Assembly: GCA_947627875.1 (NCBI GenBank) | Contig: CANQXS010000006.1 | Coordinates: 60,552-124,551 of the forward strand | Source of the DNA: an uncultured Clostridia bacterium | Lineage (GTDB): Bacteria > Bacillota > Clostridia > Oscillospirales > Ruminococcaceae | Direction of reading: 5' to 3' | DNA: 64,000 nucleotides | Part shown: piece after piece, positions 24,858 to 34,097 of the stretch | Layout: each line of letters starts with the position of its first letter | Position numbering within the stretch: the stretch's first letter is position 1 | Translations under genes and position numbers: made by a program | The notes under the pieces: model-generated | Database searches by the model: none | Told to the model about the DNA's origin: nothing | The model's input: only the letters and a program-made list of their open reading frames with translations

Positions 24858-26414
24858 TTAGTGCTTCTTAGCAACGACTGCAGCAGCAGCGGCAAGAATC
24901 ATCGGGATAACCGCAAGAGCGATACCCGTAGGAGGGTTCTCAGACTCAGAGGGAGCGGGAGTAGTATCCTCGGGAGCGGGAGTGGCTTCGCCTTCACCCT
25001 CAGTGGGGGTGTCGTCGGTGTCGCCGGCGTTCATAGAGTCGTCGCCTTCAGACTCGCCGTCCTGCTCAGTTCCCTCAGCAGGAGGAGTGGTCTCGGTGGT
25101 TTCACCCTCAACAGTAGCCTCGGGAAGCAGGAGGTAGATCTCGGTGGCGGTTACATCAGCGCCGACAGCACCTGCAGCACCGGTTCTGGCGTAGTTGAGA
25201 GCTTCGCCGTTGAGCTTGATGACAGGCTCCTTGCCGTCCCAGGACTTCTCGCCCCAAGAGAGCTCGCCGTAACCGGTGTTCTTACCGGCCTTGTCGGTAT
25301 CGGCATGGAGGTAGTCTTCCATAGTGTTCTGGTTCATAAGGGTGATGTTCTCGCAGATAGCGAACTCGGTGTTGTAAGCGCCGTATACGCGATCCATAAG
25401 GATGGAAGCAGGAACGTCGAAGACGAGTTCATCAGCTCTGCCGGTTACGTTGCAGGTGTTGACGAAGGTTCTCTGCTCCTTATAGTTCCACCAAAGTCCT
25501 TCGGGGTTGACAGTGCCGAAAGTAGCGGAGTTGTTGTTTCTTGCCCAAAGGGTGTAGGTTGCATAACCGACGATAGGCTTTGCAAGCTTAACAACGAGCT
25601 GAGCGGTGCCGTCAGACGGGAAGGAGTAGATGTGAGAACGGTGCTCAATGGTCTGGTCCCAAGTGAGCGGGCAGGCAGCAGTAGTTTTAACGTTGCCCCA
25701 GTCCATAGTTCCGGTCCACTCGGTGGAGACGAAGTCGGTGATGGTAGCAGGAGTGCTGTTGAGGTCGGTTACCTGAGGAGTCCAGGTGTTGACATAGCTG
25801 GTAGAACCGGTAACAGCCTCGCCGCCTGCCTTGTACCAGTCAGCCTTTACAGCGTTCTCGTTGTTGTAGGTGGACTGATAGGTGGCGTTCCAGTTGGTGA
25901 AGAGAGCAGCGCCGTCAACAGGGTTAGTGAGGGAGCCGTCCCAACCGTAAGAACCGGGAGTCTCATCGAGAGTACCGACGATTCTGAAGGAAGAGAGAGC
26001 GTTGTAGCCGATGGTCTGAGGAATGGTGGTCTTCTCACCGTCCCAAGAAGTGCCATAGAAGCCGAGGTATACGAGGTGCTCGGAAACGCCGACAGTAGCA
26101 GTGGTCTTGGTCTGCTTAAGAGAATACTGTCTGCCGTCGAGGTCGATATACCAGTTAATGGTAGTACCCTCGGGGATCTTGTCGCCGAAGTAAGTCGGGA
26201 GCTTGAGTACGGTGTAGTCACCGGCGGTGAGGTAGCCGTAGGTACCCCAGACAGGGATATCAAATGTTACTCTGATGTGGTTTACCGCAGCAGATTTGTA
26301 GGTCGCCGAACGCATATCGATGCGGTAACCATCATCATCCGCGAAAGCGGTGACAGCCATTGCAGATACGGCCATCATGACAGCCAGAACGACTGCCAAA
26401 ATTTTCTTTGCCAT
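24858..26414 (-). CDS. Secreted surface protein with NPPTG-like C-terminal anchor signal
   Basis: 518 residues. Signal peptide about 1-25 (VTAFA-DD). The body is rich in Thr, Asn, Gly, Trp and Tyr with beta-sheet character (WYIDLDGRQYSL; ATYTLWARNNNSATFGTV) and no catalytic motif. It ends with an acidic Thr/Pro/Glu linker (about 440-490) and a tail NPPTG-IALAVIPMILAAAAAVVA-KKH: a pentapeptide, hydrophobic span and basic end, the layout of a sortase sorting signal, although the motif differs from LPxTG and no sortase is in the window. Consensus promoter, structured 5' leader, strong AAGGAGG and a strong terminator suggest high, monocistronic expression. Codons also look more biased than in neighbours. 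Function unknown; a cell-wall or surface-layer component is plausible. Confidence 0.75.
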   Translation of the reverse strand: MAKKILAVVLAVMMAVSAMAVTAFADDDGYRIDMRSATYKSAAVNHIRVTFDIPVWGTYGYLTAGDYTVLKLPTYFGDKIPEGTTINWYIDLDGRQYSLKQTKTTATVGVSEHLVYLGFYGTSWDGEKTTIPQTIGYNALSSFRIVGTLDETPGSYGWDGSLTNPVDGAALFTNWNATYQSTYNNENAVKADWYKAGGEAVTGSTSYVNTWTPQVTDLNSTPATITDFVSTEWTGTMDWGNVKTTAACPLTWDQTIEHRSHIYSFPSDGTAQLVVKLAKPIVGYATYTLWARNNNSATFGTVNPEGLWWNYKEQRTFVNTCNVTGRADELVFDVPASILMDRVYGAYNTEFAICENITLMNQNTMEDYLHADTDKAGKNTGYGELSWGEKSWDGKEPVIKLNGEALNYARTGAAGAVGADVTATEIYLLLPEATVEGETTETTPPAEGTEQDGESEGDDSMNAGDTDDTPTEGEGEATPAPEDTTPAPSESENPPTGIALAVIPMILAAAAAVVAKKH

Positions 26415-26503
26415 AGTAGTTTTCCTCCTTATAAATTTGGATAGGTTTCATCCCTATACGGGTATAGGAATTTTGGCTTGTCTCGGGAATCCAAGACATT
26501 AGC

Positions 26504-26532
26504 AGTATAACACTAATCAACGGAATTGTCAA
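26504..26532 (-). promoter_or_regulatory. Consensus SigA promoter of the surface-protein gene
   Basis: TTGACA (26532-26527), 17 nt, TATACT (26509-26504). The 80-nt leader contains a hairpin CCTATA-CCC-GTATAGG that could stabilise the transcript. Confidence 0.85.
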
Positions 26533-26673
26533 CCCTTTTCCTGATTTTTTGGAAAAATAGGGCTTTCCGCCGCGGTTATGCTTATCTTTGCTTCCCGCTG
26601 TCTAAATAGTGTCGGTCGCGGGTCAAATTGTTGCAAAAAATTTTGAATTTTTCCTATTTTGTTGAAAATGCAC

Positions 26674-26701
26674 AATCGGCAGCGCTCTCGCACCGCCGAT
26701 T
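26674..26701 (-). terminator. Probable terminator of rny
   Basis: AATCGGC / GCCGATT stem with a GC-rich interior, 15 nt after the rny stop; only a short T-run follows on the minus strand (GTGCATTTTC). Confidence 0.6.
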
Positions 26702-26715
26702 ATTGTTGATTTTAA

Positions 26716-28275
26716 CTATTTTGCGTAGTCTACCGCTCGGGTTTCTCTTATAAGATTTATCTTTATCTGCCCGGGATAGTCCATCTCGTCCTCGATTTTT
26801 TTCGATATCTCTCTTGCAACGATAACCATCTGCTCGTCGCTCACCTTGTCGGGCATTATGATTATTCTTACTTCCCTGCCTGCCTGGATCGCGAAGGATT
26901 TTTCTACTCCCTCGAAGCTCGAACAGATCTCTTCGAGCTTTTCGAGGCGCTTGATGTAGTTTTCGAAGTTTTCGCTTCTTGCCGCCGGTCTTGCCGCAGA
27001 AATAGCGTCGGCAGCCTGAACGAGCGCGGCTATAACGCTGTGGCATTCAACGTCGCCGTGGTGAGCCTCGATAGCGTGGATAATATCGGGGGATTCCTTG
27101 TATTTCTTGCAGACGTCCACGCCTATCTGAACGTGTGAGCCTTCGATCTCGTGAGAAAGCGCCTTGCCGATGTCATGCAGCAAGCCTGCTCTGCGGGCAA
27201 GAGTCGGGTCCACTCCGAGCTCCGAAGCCATCATTCCCGCGAGGTGGGCTACCTCGATGGAGTGGTTCAGAACGTTCTGACGGTAGCTTGTGCGGTAATG
27301 GAGCCTTCCTATAAGCTTCACTAACTCGTGGTTGAGACCGTGGATATTCGCCTCGAGGATAGCGCGTTCGCCTTCGCTCTTTATTACCTGCTCGACCTCG
27401 CGCCTCGCCTTGTCTACCATCTCTTCTATTCTCGTCGGGTGAATTCTGCCGTCCTGAATAAGCTTTTCGAGAGCTATCCTCGCGACTTCGCGCCTTACAG
27501 GGTCGAAGCAGGAGAGGGTTATCGTTTCGGGCGTGTCGTCGATGATGAGGTCTACGCCGGTGAGCTGCTCTATCGCGCGGATATTTCTTCCCTCGCGCCC
27601 GATAATTCTGCCCTTCATTTCGTCGTTAGGCAGCGGAACAACGCTTACCGCCGATTCCGAAACCTGATCCGCCGCGCATCTTGCGATAGCGAGCGAAATA
27701 AGCTGCCTTGCCTTGGATTCGCATTCCTCCTTGATCTGCTGCTCGTAATTGAGGATTCTGACCGCCTTTTCGTGAACGAGCTCGTCTTCGAGCTGTTTTA
27801 AAAGGTATTCCTTCGCCTGATCGACCGTGAACTGAGATATTCTCTCGAGCATTTCTAACTGCCCGCGGCGGACCTCCTCGGCTTCGCTGAGCTTTTCGTC
27901 GGCCTGGGCGAGCTTCTGGGCGACGAGGTCGTTCTTTTTCTCGATGCTGTCAAGCTTCTTGTCGAGGGTTTCCTCTTTTTGCTGAATTCTTCTTTCCTGG
28001 CGGGTAACTTCGGAGCGGCGCTCCTTGATCTCGCGGTCCGCCTCTTGGCGAGCCTTGTAGATTTCGTCTTTTGTCTCGATCAGCTTTTCTTTTTTCAGCG
28101 AGTCGGCGTTCTTTTTCGCCTCGTCTACTATCCTTGCAGCTTCCTGCTCGGCTGAGCCGATCTGCGCTTCTGCTTTTTTCTTTCTATCGTTATATCCGAG
28201 CTTATAGAATACTATTCCTGATACAACAGCCGCCGCAACGGCCACTAAAAGCAGTATGATGTCCAATAAGGTCAT
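26716..28275 (-). CDS. rny: Ribonuclease Y
   Basis: 519 residues, the standard length. N-terminal membrane helix (about 2-24), long coiled coil (about 30-190, rich in Glu/Lys/Gln), KH domain with [20 protein letters not shown], and an HD domain with the metal-binding [13 protein letters not shown]. RNase Y is the membrane-bound endonuclease that starts mRNA decay and processes riboswitches in Firmicutes, working with the degradosome. The second ATG (28275) is chosen since GGAGA lies 7 nt before it and only 1-2 nt before the first. It is expressed alone, divergent from thrS, followed by a hairpin terminator. Confidence 0.96.
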   Translation of the reverse strand: MTLLDIILLLVAVAAAVVSGIVFYKLGYNDRKKKAEAQIGSAEQEAARIVDEAKKNADSLKKEKLIETKDEIYKARQEADREIKERRSEVTRQERRIQQKEETLDKKLDSIEKKNDLVAQKLAQADEKLSEAEEVRRGQLEMLERISQFTVDQAKEYLLKQLEDELVHEKAVRILNYEQQIKEECESKARQLISLAIARCAADQVSESAVSVVPLPNDEMKGRIIGREGRNIRAIEQLTGVDLIIDDTPETITLSCFDPVRREVARIALEKLIQDGRIHPTRIEEMVDKARREVEQVIKSEGERAILEANIHGLNHELVKLIGRLHYRTSYRQNVLNHSIEVAHLAGMMASELGVDPTLARRAGLLHDIGKALSHEIEGSHVQIGVDVCKKYKESPDIIHAIEAHHGDVECHSVIAALVQAADAISAARPAARSENFENYIKRLEKLEEICSSFEGVEKSFAIQAGREVRIIIMPDKVSDEQMVIVAREISKKIEDEMDYPGQIKINLIRETRAVDYAK

Positions 28276-28459
28276 CGACATTCTCCTTTCATAAGTATTT
28301 TTTTGATACGCATATATTTAATGGTATAAGCGATAAGACATATAAGCATAATAATGCAATATACTCTTATATTTTATACTTGTTTTTTGCTTCTGTCAAG
28401 AATAATTTTTGCAAAATGCCGATTTTTACCCGAAATTTTTGTCGAAAATAATTTTCCTC

Positions 28460-28488
28460 TTGACAATTCGCCCGCGCGATGGTATTCT
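28460..28488 (+). promoter_or_regulatory. SigA promoter of thrS
   Basis: Perfect TTGACA (28460-28465), 17 nt, TATTCT (28483-28488). It drives the T-box leader. Confidence 0.85.
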
Positions 28489-28494
28489 ATCAGG

Positions 28495-28716
28495 GTAGAA
28501 ATTTAACACGACGACGGGGAAGCCCGCCGGCAGAGACCCTTCAGAGAGCGACGCAAAGCTGAGAGCGGCGCGGGTCCCGCGGCAAAAAGGGTACCGCCCC
28601 CCGAGTGCGCCCAATAAGCGCCGAAGCGCCCGCGTTAAGGGCATCTGAGTTATAAATTCGGGTGGAACCGCGATATTGTCGCCCCGTAAGCCAAAAGCTT
28701 GCGGGGCGTTTTTGTT
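28495..28716 (+). promoter_or_regulatory. T-box riboswitch upstream of thrS
   Basis: The conserved T-box/antiterminator element GGGTGGAACCGCG is at 28660-28672, followed by the intrinsic terminator GCCCCGTAAGC-CAAAA-GCTTGCGGGGC plus T-run (28681-28716). Stem I features include CAGAGAGCGAC and GCTGAGAGC; a likely specifier is ACC (Thr) at 28593-28595 in GGTACCGCC. Uncharged tRNA-Thr should pair with both sites and allow read-through into thrS. The specifier is assigned by position relative to the CCGAGTG end of stem I and is less certain than the element itself. Confidence 0.93.
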
Positions 28717-28884
28717 TCCCCGCCGTCATCAAAAAGGTCTGTGCTTCGTGGAAAAAGGCGTTGTGAAAGCCCTACAACAACGAGTTCGGCAAACAGGCAG
28801 ATCGCGCGGGTATCGATATAGGTGACATCACCACTCTGTATGTTTTGAGAAAAGTTTAATACTATATAAATAGGAGGATACACT

Positions 28885-30651
28885 ATGAAAGTAATCTATT
28901 CCAACGGCACCGTCGGAGAGTGCGCTCCCGAAGAGGAGCTCCACATTCTGCGGCACTCCGCCGCGCATATTATGGCGCAGGCGATATCGCGGCTTTATCC
29001 CGAGGCAAAATTCGCCTACGGACCCGCAAACGAAACCGGCTTCTATTACGACGTCGACCTTGGCGACAAAACGATATCCGACGACGACCTCGGAGCCATA
29101 GAAGCCGAGATGAAGAAGATCGTAAAGGAAAACCTGCCCATCCGCCCGTTTATCCTCCCCCGCGAGGAGGCTGTGGCGCTTATGCAGGAGCGCGGCGAAA
29201 AGTATAAGGTCGAGCATATAGCTGACCTCCCCGAAGACGCCGTTATAAGCTTCTATAAACAGGGCGACTACATCGACATGTGCGTAGGACCTCACCTCAC
29301 CTATACGAAAGCTCTTAAGGCGTTCAAGCTCACCGCCGTTTCGGGCGCATACTGGAAGAACAACAAAGACAATAAGATGCTCACCCGAATCAAGGGCATA
29401 GCCTTCCGCACTCAGCAGGAGCTCGACGACTATCTCAAACTCCTTGAAGAAGCCGAAAAGCGCGACCACCGCCGCATCGGCAAGGAAATGGGGCTGTTTA
29501 TGCTCGCCGAAGAGGCTCCCGGCTTCCCGTTCTTCCTCCCGAAGGGAATGCAGGTCAAAAACGCCCTTATCGACTACTGGCGCGATATCCACACCCGCGA
29601 GCACTACGTTGAGGTACAGACCCCGATGATTATGAACCGCCGCCTTTGGGAGACCTCGGGTCACTGGGACCACTACAAGGACAACATGTATTCAACCGTC
29701 ATCGACGACGAAATTTACTGCATAAAGCCGATGAACTGCCCCGGCGGAGTTATGGTTTACAAGTCGCAGCCCCACAGCTACCGCGATCTGCCGATGAGAG
29801 TGGGCGAGCTCGGACTCGTACACCGCCACGAGCTCAAGGGAACGCTCCACGGGCTCTTCCGCGTAAGATGCTTCACTCAGGACGATGCTCACATATTTAT
29901 GACCCGCGACCAGATAACCGACGAGATAATCGGAGTCGTGAACCTAATCGACGAGGTGTATAAAAAGTTCGGATTCAAGTATTCCGTCGAGCTCTCGACC
30001 CGCCCCGAAAACTCGATGGGTTCCGACGAAGACTGGGAAGCCGCTACCAACGGCTTAAAGCACGCGCTTGAAAAATTGGGACTTCCTTATGTTATCAACG
30101 AGGGCGACGGCGCCTTCTACGGCCCGAAGATAGACTTCCACCTCGAGGATTCCCTCGGAAGGACCTGGCAGTGCGGCACCATTCAGCTCGACTTCCAGAT
30201 GCCGCTCAACTTCAACCTCGAATATATCGACCCGAACGGCGAAAGGCAGCGCCCGATAATGATCCACCGCGTTGTTTTCGGCTCGATCGAGCGCTTTATC
30301 GGTATCCTCACCGAGCATTACGCCGGCAAATTCCCGACTTGGCTCGCGCCGGTGCAGGCAAAGGTCCTGCTCGTTTCGGAAAAGTGCGCCGACTACGGGA
30401 ATAAGGTCTATGAGGCTCTCAGAGCCGCAAAGGTGAGGACCGAGCTCGACGACAGGAACGAAAAGATCGGCTATATGATAAGAGAAGCTCAGGTCGTGGA
30501 CAGGGTGCCGTATATGGTCATCGTAGGCCAGAAAGAGGCCGAAGAGGGCACCGTTTCGGTCCGCAGGCTCGACTCCACCTCTACCGAGACATTCACCCTT
30601 GAGGAATTCGTGGAAAAGATCACGAAAGAGATCAGGGAAAGGATACAGTAA
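28885..30651 (+). CDS. thrS: Threonyl-tRNA synthetase lacking the TGS domain
   Basis: 588 residues against about 640 for the usual enzyme: only a short strand (MKVIYSNGTVGE) precedes the editing domain, so the N-terminal TGS fold is missing. Editing site HSAAH with CVGPH is kept. The class II core holds motif 2 around FRVRCFTQDDAHIF, zinc ligand Cys in MNCPGG plus His residues, and motif 3 near HRVVFGSIERFIGIL. The C-terminal anticodon-binding domain starts near WLAPVQAKVLL. It charges tRNA-Thr in the cytosol. ATG with AGGAGG; expression is controlled by the T-box upstream. TGS-less ThrRS are known in some bacteria, so this need not be a second, stress-type copy. Confidence 0.96.
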   Translation: MKVIYSNGTVGECAPEEELHILRHSAAHIMAQAISRLYPEAKFAYGPANETGFYYDVDLGDKTISDDDLGAIEAEMKKIVKENLPIRPFILPREEAVALMQERGEKYKVEHIADLPEDAVISFYKQGDYIDMCVGPHLTYTKALKAFKLTAVSGAYWKNNKDNKMLTRIKGIAFRTQQELDDYLKLLEEAEKRDHRRIGKEMGLFMLAEEAPGFPFFLPKGMQVKNALIDYWRDIHTREHYVEVQTPMIMNRRLWETSGHWDHYKDNMYSTVIDDEIYCIKPMNCPGGVMVYKSQPHSYRDLPMRVGELGLVHRHELKGTLHGLFRVRCFTQDDAHIFMTRDQITDEIIGVVNLIDEVYKKFGFKYSVELSTRPENSMGSDEDWEAATNGLKHALEKLGLPYVINEGDGAFYGPKIDFHLEDSLGRTWQCGTIQLDFQMPLNFNLEYIDPNGERQRPIMIHRVVFGSIERFIGILTEHYAGKFPTWLAPVQAKVLLVSEKCADYGNKVYEALRAAKVRTELDDRNEKIGYMIREAQVVDRVPYMVIVGQKEAEEGTVSVRRLDSTSTETFTLEEFVEKITKEIRERIQ

Positions 30652-30655
30652 CCGC

Positions 30656-30683
30656 AAAAAGCCTCCCGCTCGGGAGGCTTTTT
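30656..30683. terminator. Bidirectional terminator after thrS
   Basis: AAAAAGCCTCCCG / CGGGAGGCTTTTT, 13-bp stem with a 2-nt centre; it also ends the convergent C39-like gene, overlapping its stop codon. Confidence 0.92.
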
Positions 30684-31359
30684 ATTCGGGGTAATAGACC
30701 ACCCTGCCGCCGTGGCGCTCAAAGCCTGCGGAAAAGTCGTCTTTGCTTATTACTCCGAGCGTTCCGGTCTTGGGGTCCGAGACCTTGAAGCCGCTTTCGC
30801 CGACTCCGTAGACCACTACCGCGTGTTCTCCGCCTATCCAGGTCACCTCTTCGCCGGTCTCGGCGTCGGTCCAGCAGGTTATCTTCGGCTCGCGGTCGGG
30901 GTACATGCTGACCCACACTATAAGAGGTATCCCCTCGCCGAGTATCTCCTCGACGTCGCCGGTATCGAGCCCGCTCTCGGCGACCGCTCCTCCGAGAAAG
31001 AGATTCGCGGCAGCGGCTATGGGCTCGTTGAGAACGCCGTAAGAATTCGGGTCTGAGGGAGAGCCGACAAATCCGCGCTCGGGGTTGCCGCCGTAGAGAA
31101 CGCCGTCTTCCTCAAAGGGCATCGGCTCGCGCGGCAGAACGTCGACGATATCGCGGACGGTTACGTCGACCCTGTAATATCTGAGAAGTATGTAGAGCGA
31201 GACGCTCTCGCAGCCGGTCTGCCAGTCGGGGCTCTGGCTGTAGGCGATTATTTTCCCGCCCGAATCGGTGCTTTTAAGGAGCATTCTCAGCCCCGCGAGG
31301 ACCGCCGCTAACGCCAAGAAAACGTAGACCGCAGTCGCAGCCCTGCCGAATCTTTTCAT
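30682..31359 (-). CDS. C39-like cysteine peptidase, membrane-anchored
   Basis: 225 residues from ATG 31359 with GGGGGAGG upstream. A single N-terminal helix (about 8-27) exports or anchors the protein. The domain shows the papain-like triad pattern of peptidase C39_2 proteins: Cys in DWQTGCESVSLYILLRYY, His in GEHAVVVYGV and Asp in KVSDPKTGTLGVI. The insert with EDGVLYGGNPERGFVGSPSD is typical of this subgroup, in which the substrate is usually unknown. Alone on the minus strand between thrS and a repeat-containing gap. Confidence 0.82.
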   Translation of the reverse strand: MKRFGRAATAVYVFLALAAVLAGLRMLLKSTDSGGKIIAYSQSPDWQTGCESVSLYILLRYYRVDVTVRDIVDVLPREPMPFEEDGVLYGGNPERGFVGSPSDPNSYGVLNEPIAAAANLFLGGAVAESGLDTGDVEEILGEGIPLIVWVSMYPDREPKITCWTDAETGEEVTWIGGEHAVVVYGVGESGFKVSDPKTGTLGVISKDDFSAGFERHGGRVVYYPE

Positions 31360-31544
31360 TTTGCCTCCCCCTTGCGAATTTTCCGTCATCTTTAATATTA
31401 TACGCGAAAAATTAAGCGTAAAGGCGGATTTTCTTAAAAAGCAATTAAGCTTTTCTTAAGAAAAGTTAAGGTTTGAACTATGCTTTCGGTAAACGACGGC
31501 GCACAGGTGTTAAAAAGCACTAAACCGCACTCCGGCAGTTATAC

Positions 31545-31860
31545 TTGTTTTCGGAGAGCCCAGATACCCCTCCCCTCGAGGGGAGGGGTCGTGTCGTTCG
31601 CCGAATGGTGAACGACCATACTAATAACTCCGGTCGAGAGCGAAGCGAACGACACAGCGACGTCGACTATATTTTCCTTTACAACAAAGTTATGGCGTCG
31701 CTTGTCCCCCTCTTCCTCTCTGAGGGCAATCTGATTGCTCCGCAATCAGATGCGTGGATTAGGGGGTGTGGAAGTAAAAAACGGGCAGCGCCCGCCGAAG
31801 TTTATCCCGCCGACAGGCGGCAAGTTTTTTTGCTTGCCCTGTTTTCCTCCTCCCCTTAAT
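31545..31860. repeat. Mosaic dispersed repeat, copy D
   Basis: Non-coding gap. Holds inverted repeats (CCCCTCCCCTCGAGGGGAGGGG at 31566-31587; CAATCTGATTG-CTC-CGCAATCAGAT), a 23-bp segment at 31632-31654 that is the exact reverse complement of 59353-59375, and a 47-bp hairpin unit at 31656-31702. A CCGCCGACAGGCGG stem lies near its right end. Confidence 0.65.
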
Positions 31861-31882
31861 CAAATCTTAATATTTCCCCTCC

Positions 31883-31911
31883 TTGACACCGCCGCGGCGC
31901 GGTGGTAAAAT
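31883..31911 (+). promoter_or_regulatory. SigA promoter of the SanA-like/BSH operon
   Basis: TTGACA (31883-31888), 17 nt, TAAAAT (31906-31911); a GC-rich dyad CCGCCGCGGCGCGG sits in the spacer. A second TATAAT at 31915-31920 has no matching -35. Confidence 0.7.
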
Positions 31912-31943
31912 AGTTATAATCTTAATTTTCGGAAGTGGTAAAA

Positions 31944-32627
31944 ATGAAGCGCAGATTCAACCCTCTGCCGCTGATGGTTTTTTTGGCGACCGCCGCCGTC
32001 GCGGGGCTCGCCGCGATTTTCGGGATAAACGCCCACGTCGTGAAGTCGACCGAAGGGCTTATCGTTTCGCCCGAAAAGGCAAAGGACCTCGGAGCCGACT
32101 GCATAATCGTCTTAGGCTGCAAGGTAAGGGAAAACGGCGAGCCCTCGGATATGCTCCGCGACAGGCTCGAACGGGGCGTAGAGCTTTACAGGCTCGGAGC
32201 GGCCCCGAAAATAATTATGAGCGGCGACCACGGCAGGAAGTCATATAACGAAGTCGGGACGATGAAGCACTACGCCGTCGACTGCGGCGTTCCGTCGTCT
32301 GACGTATTTATGGACCACGCCGGTTTTTCGACCTATGAGACCGTCTACCGCGCAAAGGAAGTCTTCGGCGCCAAAAAGGTCATAATCGTGACCCAGCGCT
32401 ACCACCTCAGCCGCGCGCTCTATATAGCAAAAAGCCTCGGGCTCGAAGCCGTCGGGGTGGATTCCGACCTCGAGACCTACCGCGGGCAGCTCAGGCGCGA
32501 CGTCCGCGAGGTCCTCGCAAGGTGCAAGGACTTTCTCACCTCTGTAATAAAGCCTCAGCCGAAATATCTCGGCGAGGCGATACCCGTCAGCGGCGACGGC
32601 GACCTTACCAACGACGAATATTTTTAA
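31944..32627 (+). CDS. SanA/YdcF-family (DUF218) membrane protein
   Basis: 227 residues from ATG 31944 (GGAAGTGG upstream; a GTG at 31935 is the alternative). One N-terminal helix (about 8-28), then the DUF218 alpha/beta domain: CIIVLGCKVRENGEPSDML, RLERGVELYRLG, PKIIMSGDHG, EVGTMKHYAVDCGVP, HAGFSTYETVYRAKEVFG, KVIIVTQRYHLSRALYIA. SanA/ElyC-type proteins affect envelope integrity and vancomycin sensitivity in enterobacteria; their reaction is unresolved. The domain probably lies outside the membrane. Twelve nt upstream of the choloylglycine-hydrolase gene and in one operon with it. Confidence 0.88.
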   Translation: MKRRFNPLPLMVFLATAAVAGLAAIFGINAHVVKSTEGLIVSPEKAKDLGADCIIVLGCKVRENGEPSDMLRDRLERGVELYRLGAAPKIIMSGDHGRKSYNEVGTMKHYAVDCGVPSSDVFMDHAGFSTYETVYRAKEVFGAKKVIIVTQRYHLSRALYIAKSLGLEAVGVDSDLETYRGQLRRDVREVLARCKDFLTSVIKPQPKYLGEAIPVSGDGDLTNDEYF

Positions 32628-32639
32628 GGAGGAATCTTT

Positions 32640-33611
32640 ATGTGTACGGCAATATCCTTTAAAACCCGCGACCACTACTTCGGCAGAAATCTCGACCTCG
32701 AATTTTCCTATAACGAGACCGTTACCGTTACCCCGCGCAATTTTCCGTTCAGCTTCCGCAGAATGGGAGAGATGAAAACCCACTTCGCGCTGATAGGAAT
32801 GGCTTACGTTGCTGGAGGCTACCCGCTCTATTACGACTGCACCAACGAAAAGGGGCTCTCGATGGCGGGGCTAAACTTCCCGACCTTCGCCGATTACAAG
32901 CCCGAAGCCGAGGACAAGGACAATATCGCGCCGTTTGAGTTTATCCCCTGGATTCTCTCGCAATGCTCCGCCGTTTCGGAGGCAAGAAAGCTCCTCGAAA
33001 AAATAAACCTCGCGAAGATAGACTACAGCGCCGAGCTCCCCGCCTCGCCGCTCCATTGGATGATCTCGGACAAAAACGAGTCTATAGTGGTCGAATCGGT
33101 GAAGGAGGGGCTGAAAATCTGGGACAACCCCGTAGGCGTTCTTACGAACAACCCGCCTTTCGACTATCATATGCTCAACATCGCGAATTACCTCAACTGC
33201 ACCCGCGAGGAGGCGGTAAGCCGCTTCGCCGACGGCTATGAGCTCACGCCGTTCAGCCGCGGAATGGGCGGTATAGGCATTCCCGGAGACCTTTCGAGCG
33301 CCTCGAGGTTCGTTAAAGCCGCGTTCACAAAGCTCAACTCGGTATGCGGCGAATCCGAGAGCGAAAGCATAAGCCAGTTCTTCCATATCTTGGGTTCGGT
33401 CGCGCAGCAAAAGGGCTGCTGCCGAGTCGGTCACGCGTTTGAATACACGATTTACTCGAGCTGCTGCAACACCGACAGGGGCGTCTACTACTACACCACC
33501 TACGAAAACAGCCAAATTACCGCGGTAGATATGCACAAGGCCGACCTCGACGGCTCGGAGCTCGTCAGCTACCCGCTCATAACCGGTCAGCAGATCTGCC
33601 GGCAGAATTAA
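32640..33611 (+). CDS. Choloylglycine hydrolase family protein (bile salt hydrolase / penicillin V acylase type)
   Basis: 323 residues, no signal peptide, Ntn-hydrolase of the Ph-type. The nucleophile Cys2 is exposed when Met1 is removed (MCTAISF). Other active-site positions match the family: Arg in FGRNLDLEFSY with Asp in the same segment, Asn in MAGLNFP, Asn in VGVLTNNPPFDYH, and Arg in SSASRFVKAAF. Members deconjugate glyco- or tauro-bile acids or cleave penicillin V and N-acyl homoserine lactones. The NPVGVLTNNP block and length favour the bile-salt branch, which fits a gut host, but specificity cannot be decided from sequence reading. ATG with AAGGAGG; a strong terminator follows. Confidence 0.9.
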   Translation: MCTAISFKTRDHYFGRNLDLEFSYNETVTVTPRNFPFSFRRMGEMKTHFALIGMAYVAGGYPLYYDCTNEKGLSMAGLNFPTFADYKPEAEDKDNIAPFEFIPWILSQCSAVSEARKLLEKINLAKIDYSAELPASPLHWMISDKNESIVVESVKEGLKIWDNPVGVLTNNPPFDYHMLNIANYLNCTREEAVSRFADGYELTPFSRGMGGIGIPGDLSSASRFVKAAFTKLNSVCGESESESISQFFHILGSVAQQKGCCRVGHAFEYTIYSSCCNTDRGVYYYTTYENSQITAVDMHKADLDGSELVSYPLITGQQICRQN

Positions 33612-33614
33612 AGC

Positions 33615-33654
33615 AAAAATCTCCGTCCCGAGCAAAATCGGGGCGGAGATTTTT
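33615..33654 (+). terminator. Intrinsic terminator after the bile-salt-hydrolase-type gene
   Basis: AAAAATCTCCGTCCCGA / TCGGGGCGGAGATTTTT with one internal G-U pair and a 6-nt loop, ending in T-rich sequence. Confidence 0.9.
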
Positions 33655-33865
33655 ATATAAAAACCACTTCTTGCGGGAGCTTTCACTTATATAGACGCCA
33701 AAAAGCGCCAAAAAGTTCCGCGAAAGCGAAAAATATTTTTCTTTTTTGTGATTGCGCAGGCGATGAGCGCCGCCGAAAGTAAAGATTTCCCTCTGTAATA
33801 TAAGTCGCAAAATGGAGCGCGTTTATTCCGATTTCCGACAAAATATTTTTTATATTATCATTCTA

Positions 33866-33875
33866 CCCCCCCCCC
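33866..33875. repeat. C10 homopolymer in a gap
   Basis: Ten consecutive C in TCTA-C10-GACGAG. The gap 33655-34037 otherwise holds a repeat C module and no gene. The context (Cn-GACG) resembles the C9 tract at 40065-40073 inside the protease gene. Confidence 0.85.
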
Positions 33876-33943
33876 GACGAGAAAAGTCAAGGGTTTTTTG
33901 GTAATTTTAACGGAAATATTTTTGTAGGCGGTGATGCAGATAT

Positions 33944-34010
33944 TTTATTTGCCTCACTCGCCGTCCGGCAAATCGGGGAGACCCATTGGAGGAAGGTGCA
34001 TTTAGTCTCC
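33944..34010. repeat. Mosaic dispersed repeat, short copy C
   Basis: TTTATTTGCCTCACTCGCCGTCCGGCAAATCGGGG matches the first module of copies A and B, followed by an inverted repeat GGAGAC (33977-33982) / GTCTCC (34005-34010) where A and B carry other inverted repeats. Confidence 0.6.
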
Positions 34011-34039
34011 GCTGCCTATAAACTCAAACCTGATCATAG

Positions 34040-34072
34040 AAAAAACAGAGCAAGGATAACCTTGCTCTGTTT
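34040..34072 (-). terminator. Intrinsic terminator of the subtilisin-like gene
   Basis: Minus strand AAACAGAGCAAGG-TTAT-CCTTGCTCTGTTT followed by further Ts; 13-bp perfect stem. Confidence 0.93.
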
Positions 34073-34097
34073 TGGTTATTAAGCTTTTGAGGCGTTA

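Noticed and set aside
24861..26444. 527-codon open frame antisense to the surface-protein gene
   Set aside because: Mirror of a Thr/Ser/Gly-rich reading; low-complexity Ser/Gly/Val protein without start signal.
31545..31860. Small coding frames in the gap before the SanA-like gene
   Set aside because: They run through inverted repeats shared with other gaps and have no ribosome site.
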